The notes under the pieces: generated by a model | Seen by the model: the letters and a program-made list of their open reading frames with translations, nothing else | What the model was told of the DNA's origin: nothing | The model's database searches: none | Shown here: piece after piece, positions 7,463 to 15,938 of the stretch | Position numbering within the stretch: the first letter of the stretch is position 1 | Layout of the letters: each line of letters starts with the position of its first letter | DNA from: Amycolatopsis pittospori | Lineage (GTDB): Bacteria > Actinomycetota > Actinomycetes > Mycobacteriales > Pseudonocardiaceae | Assembly (NCBI RefSeq): GCF_013870525.1 | Contig: NZ_JACBXD010000049.1 | Location: 1 to 58,492, forward strand | Length of the DNA: 58,492 nucleotides | Direction: 5' to 3' | Made by a program: the position numbers and the translations under genes

Positions 7463-8752
7463 TCAGCGAGGCGTGGGGGTGGCTCGCGCCAGCGCGGCGA
7501 TGAGGCGGTCGACGCCGTCCCCGCCCTTGGCGTCGTAGCAGCCCGAGAGTCCCTTGTAGACCAGCGGAAGGATCGAGTTGATCCGCAGCCCGTACTTCGT
7601 CGCGGCGTGCATGATCTTCGGCTTCCCGATCAGCTTCGCGAAGACGTTGCCGAGCCGGTAGTAGCCGCCCATCAGCTCCCCGACAGCGCGCGGGTAGCCC
7701 TCCAGCGCACGCTCGCGCGAAGGCCCTTCGCGCCGCGCCAGGGCCTGGACGACGAACTCCGACGCCAGCTGCGCGGACTCCATCGCGGCCGAGATGCCCT
7801 CGCCGTTGAACGGGCTGACCATGCCGCCGGCGTCGCCGAGGAGCAGCAGGCCGTCGCGATAGTGTGGGGTGCGGTTGAAGCCCATCGGGAGTCCGGCGCC
7901 GCCGACCTTGCCGATGGCGTTCTCCTCGCGGTAGCCCCATTCCTCGGGCGTCCCGTCGAGCCACTGGCGCAGCAGCGCGCGGTAGTCGGTGCTGCGGAAC
8001 GCGGCCGACGTCGACAGCATGCCGAGGCCGACGTTCACCGTGCCGTCGCCGAGCGGGAACGCCCAGCCGTAGCCGGGCAGCAGCTTCGGGTCGCGTGGGT
8101 CCGAGCGGTCCCACAGCTCCAGGTGGCCCTCGATGAACGGGTCGTCGTGGCGCGGGCTCTTGTAGTACTGCCGCACCGCGACACCCATCGGGCGCTTCTC
8201 GTTCTTCTGGATGCCGACGCTCAGCGCGAGCCGCGCGGAGACGCCGTCGCAGGCCAAGACCAGCGGAGCGCGGTAGCTCACCGGTGTCTTCTCCGGGCCG
8301 ACCTTCGCCTCGACGCCGATCACGCGGCCTGTCGGGCTGGTGATCGCACCGGTGACGGTGGTGCGCTCGTACAGCCGCGCGCCCGCCTTGACCGCGGTCT
8401 TCGCGAGCAGGTCGTCGAAGTCCTGACGAGTACGCGAAACGCCGTACGGCGGGTAGCTGGTCAGGTCCGGCCAGTCGAGTTCGAGCGTCAGCTCGCCGGT
8501 GAGGATGCGCAGACCGCGGCTGTGCACCCAGCCCGCGTCCTCGCTGGTGTCGATGCCGAGGTCGATCAACTGCTTGACGCCGCGTGGGGTCAAGCCGTCG
8601 CCGCACACCTTCTCGCGCGGGAACTCGGTCTTCTCCAGCAGCAGCACGTCGACGCCCGCGCGGGCGAGGTACGTGGCGGCGGTGGAGCCGGCCGGTCCGG
8701 CACCGACGACGATGACTTCGGCGTCGTGGTCAGCGTTGCGACGGGTGGTCAT
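7463..8752 (-). CDS. menJ: geranylgeranyl/menaquinone reductase family flavoprotein (MenJ-like)
   Basis: An FAD-dependent reductase of the geranylgeranyl reductase family. In actinobacteria the family saturates an isoprene unit of the menaquinone side chain (MenJ) or reduces related polyprenyl lipids. The 429-residue product has VIVVGAGPAGSTAATYLARA (FAD Rossmann motif, about residues 14-33) and LLLLGDAGGMVSPFNGEGI (second FAD motif). The ATG at 8752 lies two bases past the menG stop, so the pair form one transcript. The reading frame is open further upstream, but that part overlaps menG and is discarded. Placement beside menG and complex I supports menaquinone maturation. Confidence 0.88.
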   Translation of the reverse strand: MTTRRNADHDAEVIVVGAGPAGSTAATYLARAGVDVLLLEKTEFPREKVCGDGLTPRGVKQLIDLGIDTSEDAGWVHSRGLRILTGELTLELDWPDLTSYPPYGVSRTRQDFDDLLAKTAVKAGARLYERTTVTGAITSPTGRVIGVEAKVGPEKTPVSYRAPLVLACDGVSARLALSVGIQKNEKRPMGVAVRQYYKSPRHDDPFIEGHLELWDRSDPRDPKLLPGYGWAFPLGDGTVNVGLGMLSTSAAFRSTDYRALLRQWLDGTPEEWGYREENAIGKVGGAGLPMGFNRTPHYRDGLLLLGDAGGMVSPFNGEGISAAMESAQLASEFVVQALARREGPSRERALEGYPRAVGELMGGYYRLGNVFAKLIGKPKIMHAATKYGLRINSILPLVYKGLSGCYDAKGGDGVDRLIAALARATPTPR

Positions 8753-8754
8753 GC

Positions 8755-9507
8755 TTACGAATCTACAGTCGAGCGAAGCTCGTCCGTTGAGGGTGGCGGC
8801 GGGGAGGGAGGCGGAGTTACGGATGGCTTCTTCGCGCGGTGGATGGCGACGACGCCGAACGTGAGGTTCAGCCACTCCACCTCGGTCCACCCGGCGCTCG
8901 CGATGATCTCGCCGAGCGTGCGCTGATCCGGCCACGCGAGCATGGATTCGGCCAGGTAGGAGTACGCCTCGGGGTTCGTCGAGGTCCGGCTGCCGACCCA
9001 GGTGAGCAGCCGCAGGATGAACTTCCGGTGCAGGAACCGGATCGGCGGGAATGTGGGCGTCGACACTTCGCAGACGACCAGGCGCCCGCCCGGTTTGACC
9101 ACACGCGCGATCTCGGTGAGCGCGGCCTTGGTGTCGACGAAGTTCCGCAGCGCGAGCGAGATGGTGACCGCGTCGAAGCTGCCGTCGGCGAACGGCAGCT
9201 TCAACGCGTCGGCGGCGACCATCGGCACGCCGCGGTGCTTACCCGCCTTGAGCATGCCGACCGAGAAGTCCGCGGCGAGACACCAGGCTCCGTTGCGCGC
9301 GTACTCGACGGTGGACACGCCGGTGCCCGCCGCCAGGTCCAGCACCTTCTCGCCGCGTTTGGCGTCCAGCACCCGTGCGGTGGTGGTGCGCCAGCGGCGG
9401 TCGAAGCCGAAGGTCATGAACGAATTCGCGCGGTCGTAGCCGTCCGCGACGTCGTCGAACATGGCGGCGACTTCGTGCGGATCCTTGTCAAGACTCGCTC
9501 GGGACAT
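8755..9507 (-). CDS. menG: demethylmenaquinone methyltransferase
   Basis: SAM-dependent enzyme (UbiE/MenG family) that performs the last methylation of menaquinone. The 250 residues start MSRASLDKDPHEVAAMFDDV; the SAM-binding motif VLDLAAGTGVSTVEYA follows at about 49-64. DALKLPFADGSFDAVTISLALRNF is typical of the family. The last 20 or so residues (PPPSPPPPSTDELRSTVDS) are a proline-rich tail not expected in the family and are encoded by a dispersed repeat. The next gene, menJ, starts immediately after the stop. Confidence 0.94.
   Translation of the reverse strand: MSRASLDKDPHEVAAMFDDVADGYDRANSFMTFGFDRRWRTTTARVLDAKRGEKVLDLAAGTGVSTVEYARNGAWCLAADFSVGMLKAGKHRGVPMVAADALKLPFADGSFDAVTISLALRNFVDTKAALTEIARVVKPGGRLVVCEVSTPTFPPIRFLHRKFILRLLTWVGSRTSTNPEAYSYLAESMLAWPDQRTLGEIIASAGWTEVEWLNLTFGVVAIHRAKKPSVTPPPSPPPPSTDELRSTVDS
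8771..8803 (+). repeat. CGTCCGTTGAGGG repeat, copy 1 (inside the menG 3' end)
   Basis: The core CGTCCGTTGAGGGTGGCGGC is shared with 15892-15930 (opposite strand) and 24003-24046. It begins with a mini-hairpin GAGC-GAA-GCTC. Here the repeat is translated, in reverse, as the proline-rich C-terminus of MenG. Confidence 0.7.
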
Positions 9508-9575
9508 GCTCGAACTTTAACCCCGAGCTCCTGAGACACGTCGGCCAAGCGGGAGCAAAGCGGCGCGCCGTAGGG

Positions 9576-10346
9576 TCACCTGGCCCGGTGAAGCAACGCC
9601 GGGGCTCGGTGCGCACCGGCCCCCGCGACCTCGCCGGAGAGGATCCGCCGCTCCAGGAACCGCAGTTCCGGCCCCGGTTCGAGGCCGAGCTGACCGATCG
9701 AGACCCGGCGAGCGCGCCGGTAGGCCGCCAGCGCGTCGGACGTGCGCCCGGCCCGCCAGAGAGCGTCCATCAGGAGGTACTGGGCACGCTGCCGCAGCGG
9801 ATGCCGCCGCACCAGATCCGCGAGTTCGACGGCCGCGCTCGCATACCGTCCGAGGTCGAGTTCCGCCTGGTAGAGCTCTTCGAGCAGGACCAGCCGGTGC
9901 TCCGAAAGCCGCATCGTCTCGTCCGAGAGCAGCGGGACGTCCAGACCTTCGTACGGCGCGCCTTGCCAATGCGTGAGCGCCTGCCGGATCAGCGACGCGC
10001 GCTGCGCGGGATCCGCGGACCTCAAGGCCTGGCTGCCCAGCGTCTCGAAGGTCTCGACGTCGAGTTCGCCGGGGTGGACCTCCAGGCGGTAGCCGCCGTT
10101 GTCGAACCCGAGCCGTTCGCCCTCGGGCAGGGTCTGCCGCAGCTTGTGGACGTGCCAGTGCAGCTTCGGCACGGCCCTCGGCTCCCAGCGGCTTTCCCAC
10201 AGGGCTTCGGTGAGCACGTCCACCGGAACGAAAGTGTTCGCCCGGACCAGGAGCACCCCGAGCAGTGTTCTTCTCATCCGTCCGCGCAGCGGGACCGACC
10301 GCGGACCGGAAGAGATGGTGAACGTCCCCAGTACTTCGAACCTCAC
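9576..10346 (-). CDS. stand-alone SARP-type transcriptional activator (winged helix + BTAD)
   Basis: A 256-residue protein starting VRFEVLGTF at a GTG (10346) with a good GAGAGGA ribosome site; an upstream ATG is in frame but lacks one. Residues 1-95 or so form the OmpR-like DNA-binding domain (PLRGRMRRTLLGVLLVRANTFV, then LHWHVHKLRQTLP and NGGYRLEV). Residues about 100-245 are the bacterial transcriptional activation domain, with DALAAYRRARRVSIGQLGLEPGPEL near the end. There is no NB-ARC or TPR region. SARPs usually activate secondary-metabolite clusters, but none is visible nearby, so the targets are unknown; the adjacent glycosyltransferase genes are candidates. Confidence 0.88.
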   Translation of the reverse strand: MRFEVLGTFTISSGPRSVPLRGRMRRTLLGVLLVRANTFVPVDVLTEALWESRWEPRAVPKLHWHVHKLRQTLPEGERLGFDNGGYRLEVHPGELDVETFETLGSQALRSADPAQRASLIRQALTHWQGAPYEGLDVPLLSDETMRLSEHRLVLLEELYQAELDLGRYASAAVELADLVRRHPLRQRAQYLLMDALWRAGRTSDALAAYRRARRVSIGQLGLEPGPELRFLERRILSGEVAGAGAHRAPALLHRAR

Positions 10347-10393
10347 GTGCCGTCCTCTCGCTCGATGGCTGAGGGGACGATGAATGCCGGTTG

Positions 10394-10410
10394 TACAAAA
10401 GTGATACAAA
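10394..10410. promoter_or_regulatory. direct repeats spaced 11 bp upstream of the SARP gene
   Basis: TACAAA occurs at 10394-10399 and again at 10405-10410, an 11-bp period in an unusually AT-rich stretch about 50 bp upstream of the SARP start. SARPs bind direct heptamer-like repeats at 11-bp or 22-bp spacing that overlap the -35 region, so this may be an autoregulatory site. The exact heptamer differs between SARPs, so this is inference. Confidence 0.4.
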
Positions 10411-10424
10411 TGATCTTGGGGTAA

Positions 10425-11528
10425 TCAGACGAGCGCGGAGAGCATTCCCTGAACCGACTTCGGCCAGGCGAATTCCTCGGCCCGCGCCCGTGCGGCCGCA
10501 CGCCTCGCGTCCTCCGGACCGTCCAGCAGTCCGGTGACGGCGCCCGCGAACGCCGTCGCGTGATCGTCGACGGCAGCACCGCAGCCCGGGCCCACGATCT
10601 CCCGCAGCGCGGACGACGCCGAGACCACCACCGGCGTCCCGGAAGCGAGCGCCTCCAACGCGGCCAGCCCGAACGTCTCGTGCGGTCCGGGCGCGAGGGA
10701 GACGTCGGCGCTGGCCAGCAGGCGTGCGACGTCGCCGCGACCGGCGAGGAAGCCGAGGAAGGTCACCGGAAGCCCGCGCGCCCGTCGTTCCAGCGCCCGG
10801 CGGCGAGGGCCGTCGCCGGCGATCACGAGCCGCACGCGATGCCCGGCCTCGGTCAGCTCGGCGACCGTGTCCACGCTGCGCTCGACGTGCTTCTCCGGCG
10901 ATAACCGTCCACAGTGGACGATCAGCGCGTCGGCGTTCCCGGACAGCGTGTGCCGCCACCCGTCGTCACGCCGGGCCGGGGTGAACGTCGCGAGGTCGAC
11001 GCCGAGCGGGACGCGGCGCACGTTCGGCGCGGCGATCCGGTCGAATTCCGCGCGGGCGAACGCCGTCGTGCAGACGACCGTGTCGTAGTGCCGTGCCATC
11101 CGCCGGTTCGCGGCGTCGGCGACGCGGCGCGCGAACGGCTCCGGCATCAGGAACTGCTCCAACAGCCTGTCGAGCCGCTCATGCGAGATCACCATGCTGG
11201 GCACGCCGTTGCGCTGGGCCCAGACGCCCATTCCGCGCAGCGTGAGCCGGTCGGACACTTCCAGTCTGTCCGGTTCCAGCCGTCTCAGGACCGCGCGGAC
11301 CCGGTGCGGGTCGACGGCGCGATAGCCGCCCGTACCCGGGATCTGCGGTGCCGGAAGGGAAAACCGGCGGACTCCCGACGGCAACGTCTCGTCCGCGTAG
11401 TGCCGTCCAGGCACCACGAGGGTCACCTGATGTCCGCTCGCCACATAGCCCGCGCCGAGGTGGTGCAGCGCCGTCCGCAATCCGCCCGAGCGCGGCCCGT
11501 AGAAGTTGGCCAGCTGGACTATATGCAT
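10425..11528 (-). CDS. GT4-family glycosyltransferase
   Basis: A cytosolic GT-B-fold glycosyltransferase of 367 residues. The N-terminus MHIVQLANFYGPRSGGLRTAL is the acceptor-side Rossmann start. The donor-binding half carries IVHCGRLSPEKHVERSVDT and the EX7E-type segment GPHETFGLAALEALASGTPVV. This resembles mannosyltransferases of the PimB/PimC/MgtA type that act on phosphatidylinositol mannosides or related lipids, but the acceptor cannot be read from sequence. It lies 43 bp downstream of a second GT4 gene and probably shares its transcript. Confidence 0.85.
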   Translation of the reverse strand: MHIVQLANFYGPRSGGLRTALHHLGAGYVASGHQVTLVVPGRHYADETLPSGVRRFSLPAPQIPGTGGYRAVDPHRVRAVLRRLEPDRLEVSDRLTLRGMGVWAQRNGVPSMVISHERLDRLLEQFLMPEPFARRVADAANRRMARHYDTVVCTTAFARAEFDRIAAPNVRRVPLGVDLATFTPARRDDGWRHTLSGNADALIVHCGRLSPEKHVERSVDTVAELTEAGHRVRLVIAGDGPRRRALERRARGLPVTFLGFLAGRGDVARLLASADVSLAPGPHETFGLAALEALASGTPVVVSASSALREIVGPGCGAAVDDHATAFAGAVTGLLDGPEDARRAAARARAEEFAWPKSVQGMLSALV

Positions 11529-11571
11529 TCGAGCCCGCCTGGTGCCCGGACCGTTCCCAGCCGCTGCATCT

Positions 11572-12690
11572 TCAGGCCGCGCGAGCGACTTTGCCCTGGA
11601 CGGCCTCGTAGTGGCCGACCAGTTCCCGGCAGACCGCGGGCCAGGTCCGGCCCAGCACCACCTTGCGTGCCTTCTCCCCCAGCCTGGCGCGCAACGCGTC
11701 GTCGCGGAGGTCGTGCACCTTGTCCACCAGCGTCGTCGCGAATCCGGCCCGGTCGGCGGGCAGCAGGAAGCCGGTGCGGCCGGGCAGGACGAGGTCCTTC
11801 GGGCCGCCCGCGTTCGGCGCGAGCACCGGCAGCCCGGAGGCCATCGCCTCCTGGATGGCCTGGCAGAACGTCTCGTGCGGTCCTGTGTGGACAAAGACGT
11901 CGAGACTCGCGTACGCGGCGGAAAGCTCTTCGCCGTATCGGGCGCCGAGGAACGCCGCTCCCGGGATGCGTTCGCGCAGCATCGGCAGTTCCGGGCCGTC
12001 GCCGACGACGACCACGCGGATCCCGTCGATCCCGGCCAGCGCCGTCAGCCGTTCGACCTCTTTTTCGGGCGCCAGCCTGCCGACGAAACCGACCAGCAGC
12101 TCACCGTTCGGCGCGAGCTCGGCCCGCAATGCCGGACTCGCGTGCACCGGCGAGAACCGGTCGATGTCGACGCCGCGCGCCCAGCGGTGCACCCGCGGGA
12201 TCCCGTGCAGTTTCAGCTGTTCCACCGAATCCGACGACGGCGCGAGCGTCCGGTCGGCCCGCGAATGCAGGCGGCGCACCCAGCGCCAGGCCGCGCGGGC
12301 CGCGATACCGAAGCCGTACGCGGCGGCGAAACCGGCGATGTCGGTCTGATACACCGCGACACACGGCACACGCAGCCGTCTGGCCGCGGCGAGCCCGCGG
12401 GCACCGACCACGAACGGCGACGCGAGGTGGACCACGTCCGGCCCGAAATCGGCGAGGGCGGTCAGCACGGTCCGGGTCGGCACGCCGACCGGGAGCGAGT
12501 TCACGCCGGGGAAGTCGAGGGCGGGAATACGCACGACCGGGGCGCCGAGGTACTCCCCGGGACCCGGTCCCGGGGCGATGATCAGCACGTCGTGCGCGCG
12601 TTCGCGGAGGTGTTCCACGACGCGGAGCACGGAGTTGGTCACGCCGTTCACCTGGGGCAGGAAACTTTCGGTGACTATCGCGACTCGCAC
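11572..12690 (-). CDS. mgtA: GT4-family alpha-mannosyltransferase, MgtA-like
   Basis: A 372-residue GT-B glycosyltransferase starting VRVAIVTESFLPQVNGVTNS at GTG 12690. The N-terminal motif is that of GDP-mannose-dependent enzymes such as mycobacterial MgtA/Rv0557. FVGRLAPEKEVERL and GPHETFCQAIQEAMASGLPV are the donor-binding and EX7E motifs. Rv0557 lies between menD-side genes and the menaquinone methyltransferase in M. tuberculosis, and the same arrangement holds here, which supports orthology. MgtA mannosylates glucuronosyl diacylglycerol in related bacteria; that activity is inferred. Confidence 0.85.
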   Translation of the reverse strand: MRVAIVTESFLPQVNGVTNSVLRVVEHLRERAHDVLIIAPGPGPGEYLGAPVVRIPALDFPGVNSLPVGVPTRTVLTALADFGPDVVHLASPFVVGARGLAAARRLRVPCVAVYQTDIAGFAAAYGFGIAARAAWRWVRRLHSRADRTLAPSSDSVEQLKLHGIPRVHRWARGVDIDRFSPVHASPALRAELAPNGELLVGFVGRLAPEKEVERLTALAGIDGIRVVVVGDGPELPMLRERIPGAAFLGARYGEELSAAYASLDVFVHTGPHETFCQAIQEAMASGLPVLAPNAGGPKDLVLPGRTGFLLPADRAGFATTLVDKVHDLRDDALRARLGEKARKVVLGRTWPAVCRELVGHYEAVQGKVARAA

Positions 12691-12800
12691 GGCCTCACTG
12701 TCGCATCCGGTTGTGACGCCCACGCCAACAAAAACAGAACAGACGACATGTCATCTCATGGTCGTGTTCCGGAAACCAGTTTCGGCCACACTAGGCAGGC

Positions 12801-13631
12801 ATGACCCTCCTGTCGTCAAGGCCGCCGCAGCCCGTCGAGCCCGGGTTGCTGTCGAGGGCCCTCGAAGTGGCCGGGCGGCTGGCCAACGACGCGACCGACG
12901 TGATCACCGCGACCGCCGGACGAGGCGCGCACCCCGATCTGAAGGACTCACCCTTCGATTGGGTCACCGACACCGACCGCATCCTCGAACGCCACACCCG
13001 CCGCGTGCTGACCGCGGAATTCCCCGGCATCCCCGTCGTCGGCGGTGAATTCGGCGCCGACCACGGGGCCGACGTCGCCGAATACCGCTGGGTCGTCGAC
13101 CCCGTCGACGGCACCGCGAACTACGTCGCCGGCGTCCCCTGGTGCGCGTACAGCCTCGCGTTGATCGACGCTTCGGGACCGGTGGTCGGCGTCGTCGCCG
13201 ACCCGTACCGCGCCCAGATCTACGCCGCCGCCCGCGGCCGCGGCGCCCGCGCCAACGGCAAACCGATCCGGCTGACCGACCGCTGCGGGACGGCCGGGGC
13301 GATCGTCTGCACCGAACTCACCCGCAAGGGCGTCTGGCCCGGAATGGGCGACTTCATCGAACGCGCCGCCGCCGCGCACGCCGGAGTGCGGGTGCTGGGC
13401 TCGGCGGCGCTGTCGATCGCGCAGGTCGCGCTGGGCCACGCGGCCGCCGCGGTGCTGCACAGCTACCGCGAATGGGACGTCGCCGGCTCGGTCGCGCTGG
13501 CCATCGAGGCGGGAGCCGTGGTGCTGGACCGGCACGGCGAAGACACGGCACTGCCCGTCGACGCGCTTCTGGTGGCGGCTCCGGGCGTGGCCGACGAGAT
13601 CCTGGGGTGGTGGCAGACGTCCGTCGGCTGA
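12801..13631 (+). CDS. inositol monophosphatase family protein
   Basis: A 276-residue Mg2+-dependent phosphatase of the inositol monophosphatase/fructose-bisphosphatase fold. WVVDPVDGTANY (about residues 95-106) is the metal-binding signature, and the distal YREWDVAGS (about 221-229) supplies the last metal aspartate. The usual GEE metal motif reads GEF here. It could dephosphorylate inositol phosphate for phosphoinositide lipids, histidinol phosphate or PAP; neighbouring mannosyltransferases hint at the first. It is divergent from the glycosyltransferase genes across a 110-bp gap. Confidence 0.88.
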   Translation: MTLLSSRPPQPVEPGLLSRALEVAGRLANDATDVITATAGRGAHPDLKDSPFDWVTDTDRILERHTRRVLTAEFPGIPVVGGEFGADHGADVAEYRWVVDPVDGTANYVAGVPWCAYSLALIDASGPVVGVVADPYRAQIYAAARGRGARANGKPIRLTDRCGTAGAIVCTELTRKGVWPGMGDFIERAAAAHAGVRVLGSAALSIAQVALGHAAAAVLHSYREWDVAGSVALAIEAGAVVLDRHGEDTALPVDALLVAAPGVADEILGWWQTSVG

Positions 13632-13642
13632 GTTCACCTTCT

Positions 13643-13705
13643 GATCACGCGTGACGTCCGTCCGATCACGCGTGCCGTCCGTCTAGTCACGCGTGACGTC
13701 CGTCC
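13643..13705 (+). repeat. three 21-bp tandem repeats with inverted copies downstream
   Basis: Three consecutive 21-bp units (starting 13643, 13664, 13685) share TCACGCGTGACGTCCGTC with one or two changes each. Inverted versions lie at 13741-13767 and 13783-13805; the first matches the reverse complement of 13667-13693 at 25 of 27 positions. The block fills the gap between two convergent genes, and the last inverted copy forms the stop codon region of the DUF3592 gene. Confidence 0.8.
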
Positions 13706-13789
13706 AGGCACAAGAGCCATACGTGCGGAAACGGCGAACTCGCGTGATCAGACGGACGGCACGCGTGTCTGGATGGACGACTCGCGTGA

Positions 13790-14233
13790 TCAGACGGACG
13801 ACTCGGCGCGCGAGCGGGCGTTCAGCCGCCGGATCCACCACAGCAGCGGCCCGGCGACCAGCCAGGTGAAGAAGATCATGCTGCCCAGCGGCAGCAGCGT
13901 GTTCGACGCCGAGCGCCCGGCCACCCGCGCGAGTTCCGGGTCGCCGACGTCGTACTCGATGTTCACCAGCTGCCCGGCGGCCAGCCCGGCCGGGTAGAGG
14001 ACGCCGTTGGCCGGGCTGTGCACGATGCCGTCGGGAGTGGCGTAGTTGATGATCGTGCGGTCGAACGTCACCGATTCGACCTGCGCGGTCGCCTGCCCGA
14101 GTTCCGCTTCGATCGCGCTGTCGTTGCGGAAGGCGGCGAACAGCAGCGAGACGCCGAGCACGGTGACGAGTGAGGCGACAACGAGGGCGGCATACCACCC
14201 GATGCGCCTCACCCGCTCCGCTTTGGCCGTCAC
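13790..14233 (-). CDS. DUF3592 membrane protein
   Basis: A 147-residue protein with an N-terminal transmembrane helix (about 12-33), an extracytoplasmic domain of about 70 residues (YPAGLAAGQLVNIEYDVGDPELARV is typical of DUF3592) and a second helix (about 113-132). The function of the family is unknown. An unnamed membrane protein, Rv0556, occupies the same position between menD and mgtA in M. tuberculosis. The final residues ESSV and the stop are encoded by a dispersed inverted repeat. Confidence 0.75.
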   Translation of the reverse strand: MTAKAERVRRIGWYAALVVASLVTVLGVSLLFAAFRNDSAIEAELGQATAQVESVTFDRTIINYATPDGIVHSPANGVLYPAGLAAGQLVNIEYDVGDPELARVAGRSASNTLLPLGSMIFFTWLVAGPLLWWIRRLNARSRAESSV

Positions 14234-14255
14234 GCCGCGAGCGTAGCGCTACCCG

Positions 14256-15776
14256 TCAGTGGGCGTGTCGCTCGCCGAGGAATTCGTGCGTCGCCTTGAT
14301 CTGCGGCCAGGACTTGGGCGCGACCGGAGCCGCGGCCGCCCGAAGAGCGCTCGCCGGTGTCCCGTTAGGACTCACCGAGGGCTTGCCCTTGGTGTAGAGC
14401 CAGGTCTGGAACAGGTCGTACAGCGGCTTGCCCGAGATCTTCTCCGCCAGCGCGATGAACTCTCCGATCACCGCCGACTTGTGCTTCTTCGCCTGCTGCC
14501 AGGTCTTCAGGATCCGGAAGAACGTGTCGTCACCCACAGCCTTGCGCAACGCGTGCACCGCGAGGGCGCCGCGGTCGTAGACGGCCGCGTGGAACTGGTT
14601 CTCCGCGCCCGGGTCGGCGGGCAGGACCTGCCAGAACGGGTCGTCGGCCGGAGCCGAGTCGTAGATGTACTGCGCGAGTTCGTCGGCGGTGCCCTCGCCG
14701 GTCTCCTCCGACCACAGGAACTCGCCGTAGGAGGCGAAGCCCTCGTTCAGCCAGATTTCGCTCCACTTGCCGAGCGTGACGTTGTCGCCGAACCACTGGT
14801 GCGCCTGCTCGTGGGCCACGATCGAGGTGTTCGAGCCGGAGCGGAACGCCCTAGCGCCGTACACCGGCCGGGTCTGGTTCTCCAGCGCGAAGGTGATGCC
14901 GGTGGTGACGACGCCGCCCTGTGCCTCGAACGGATAAGGCCCGAACTTCGACGCCAGGACCTCGGTGATCTCCGGCGTCCGCTCGATGCTGGTCTTGGCC
15001 GCGCCGAGCGATTCGCCGAGGTCCGCGCCGTAGGCGGTGATGAACGGCTTGCCGTCCGGCGTGGTCTGCTCGTTCACCTCGAACTTGCCGACCTCCAGCG
15101 ACGTGAGGTACGTCGCCTGCGGTTTGGTGCTGCGCCAGTTCCAGCGCGTCCACCCCGGCCGCTGGACCGTCTTGCGCACGAGCGAGCCGTTGGACAAGGC
15201 CGCGACGTCGTTCGGCACCTCGACGGAGATGTCGTAGGTGGCCAGGTCGGTCGGGTGGTCGTTGGACGGGAACCACCAGGCCGCGCTCTGCGGCTCGTCG
15301 ACGGCCAGCGCGCCGTCCGGGGTCTTCTTCCAGGCGGTGAAGCCGTCGATCTTCACCTTCGACGGCGTGTCCGCGTAGGCCACGACGACGGTCGCGGTCT
15401 GGCCCTTCTTCAGCGGAGCGGCCGGGGTGACGCTCAGCTCGCCGGTGCCGTCGGTCGACGTCGCGAACTGCGCGGGCCGGTTGTTGACCCGGACACTCGT
15501 CACCTTGAGCCCGAAGTCGAGGTTGAACCGCGAAAGGTCCTGTGTCGCGGTGAGCAGGATCGTCGTGGACCCGGAAAGCAGGTCGGTCGAGGGCTGGTAG
15601 GTCAGCCGCAGGTCGTAGTGCCCGACGTCGTAGCCCCCGTTTCCGGCGTGCGGGTAGTACGGGTCACCGACGCCGATCGAGCCGGGCGCGGGTGCGGCGA
15701 CGGCAGTGCCCACGAGCAGCACCGAGACGACGCCCGCGGTCAAACCGGCGAAGCCGGCGCGAGTCTTCAAGCGCAT
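14256..15776 (-). CDS. secreted M1-family metallopeptidase
   Basis: An exported zinc aminopeptidase-type protein of 506 residues. The signal peptide is MRLKTRAGFAGLTAGVVSVL... ending at VAAPAPGS. A beta-rich N-terminal domain is followed by the gluzincin motif VAHEQAHQWFGD and, 18 residues on, the third zinc ligand in LNEGFASY. The exopeptidase loop reads ALENQ where classical enzymes have GAMEN. The C-terminal alpha-helical domain is short. It sits between menD and the DUF3592 gene and is unrelated to menaquinone synthesis by function. Confidence 0.92.
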   Translation of the reverse strand: MRLKTRAGFAGLTAGVVSVLLVGTAVAAPAPGSIGVGDPYYPHAGNGGYDVGHYDLRLTYQPSTDLLSGSTTILLTATQDLSRFNLDFGLKVTSVRVNNRPAQFATSTDGTGELSVTPAAPLKKGQTATVVVAYADTPSKVKIDGFTAWKKTPDGALAVDEPQSAAWWFPSNDHPTDLATYDISVEVPNDVAALSNGSLVRKTVQRPGWTRWNWRSTKPQATYLTSLEVGKFEVNEQTTPDGKPFITAYGADLGESLGAAKTSIERTPEITEVLASKFGPYPFEAQGGVVTTGITFALENQTRPVYGARAFRSGSNTSIVAHEQAHQWFGDNVTLGKWSEIWLNEGFASYGEFLWSEETGEGTADELAQYIYDSAPADDPFWQVLPADPGAENQFHAAVYDRGALAVHALRKAVGDDTFFRILKTWQQAKKHKSAVIGEFIALAEKISGKPLYDLFQTWLYTKGKPSVSPNGTPASALRAAAAPVAPKSWPQIKATHEFLGERHAH

Positions 15777-15891
15777 TGCGAATCCCTCCCAGGATTTGTC
15801 TGCGCGCTCGAACGTAGCCAGATGATCAGCACGGAGACACGTCCGAAGGAGGGGTTCCTAGCCTCTGGGACTGAGACGGAAATTCCATCCA

Positions 15892-15930
15892 TGCCCCCGC
15901 CACCGCCCTCAACGGACGTGCTTCGCACGC
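15892..15930 (-). repeat. CGTCCGTTGAGGG repeat, copy 2
   Basis: Read on the minus strand it runs from the mini-hairpin GTGC-GAA-GCAC through CGTCCGTTGAGGGCGGTGGC to GGCATGGATGG. The arm change (GTGC/GCAC versus GAGC/GCTC in copy 1) keeps pairing. It lies in the 162-bp gap between menD and the M1 peptidase gene, just past the menD stop. Confidence 0.72.
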
Positions 15931-15938
15931 GAATCACT

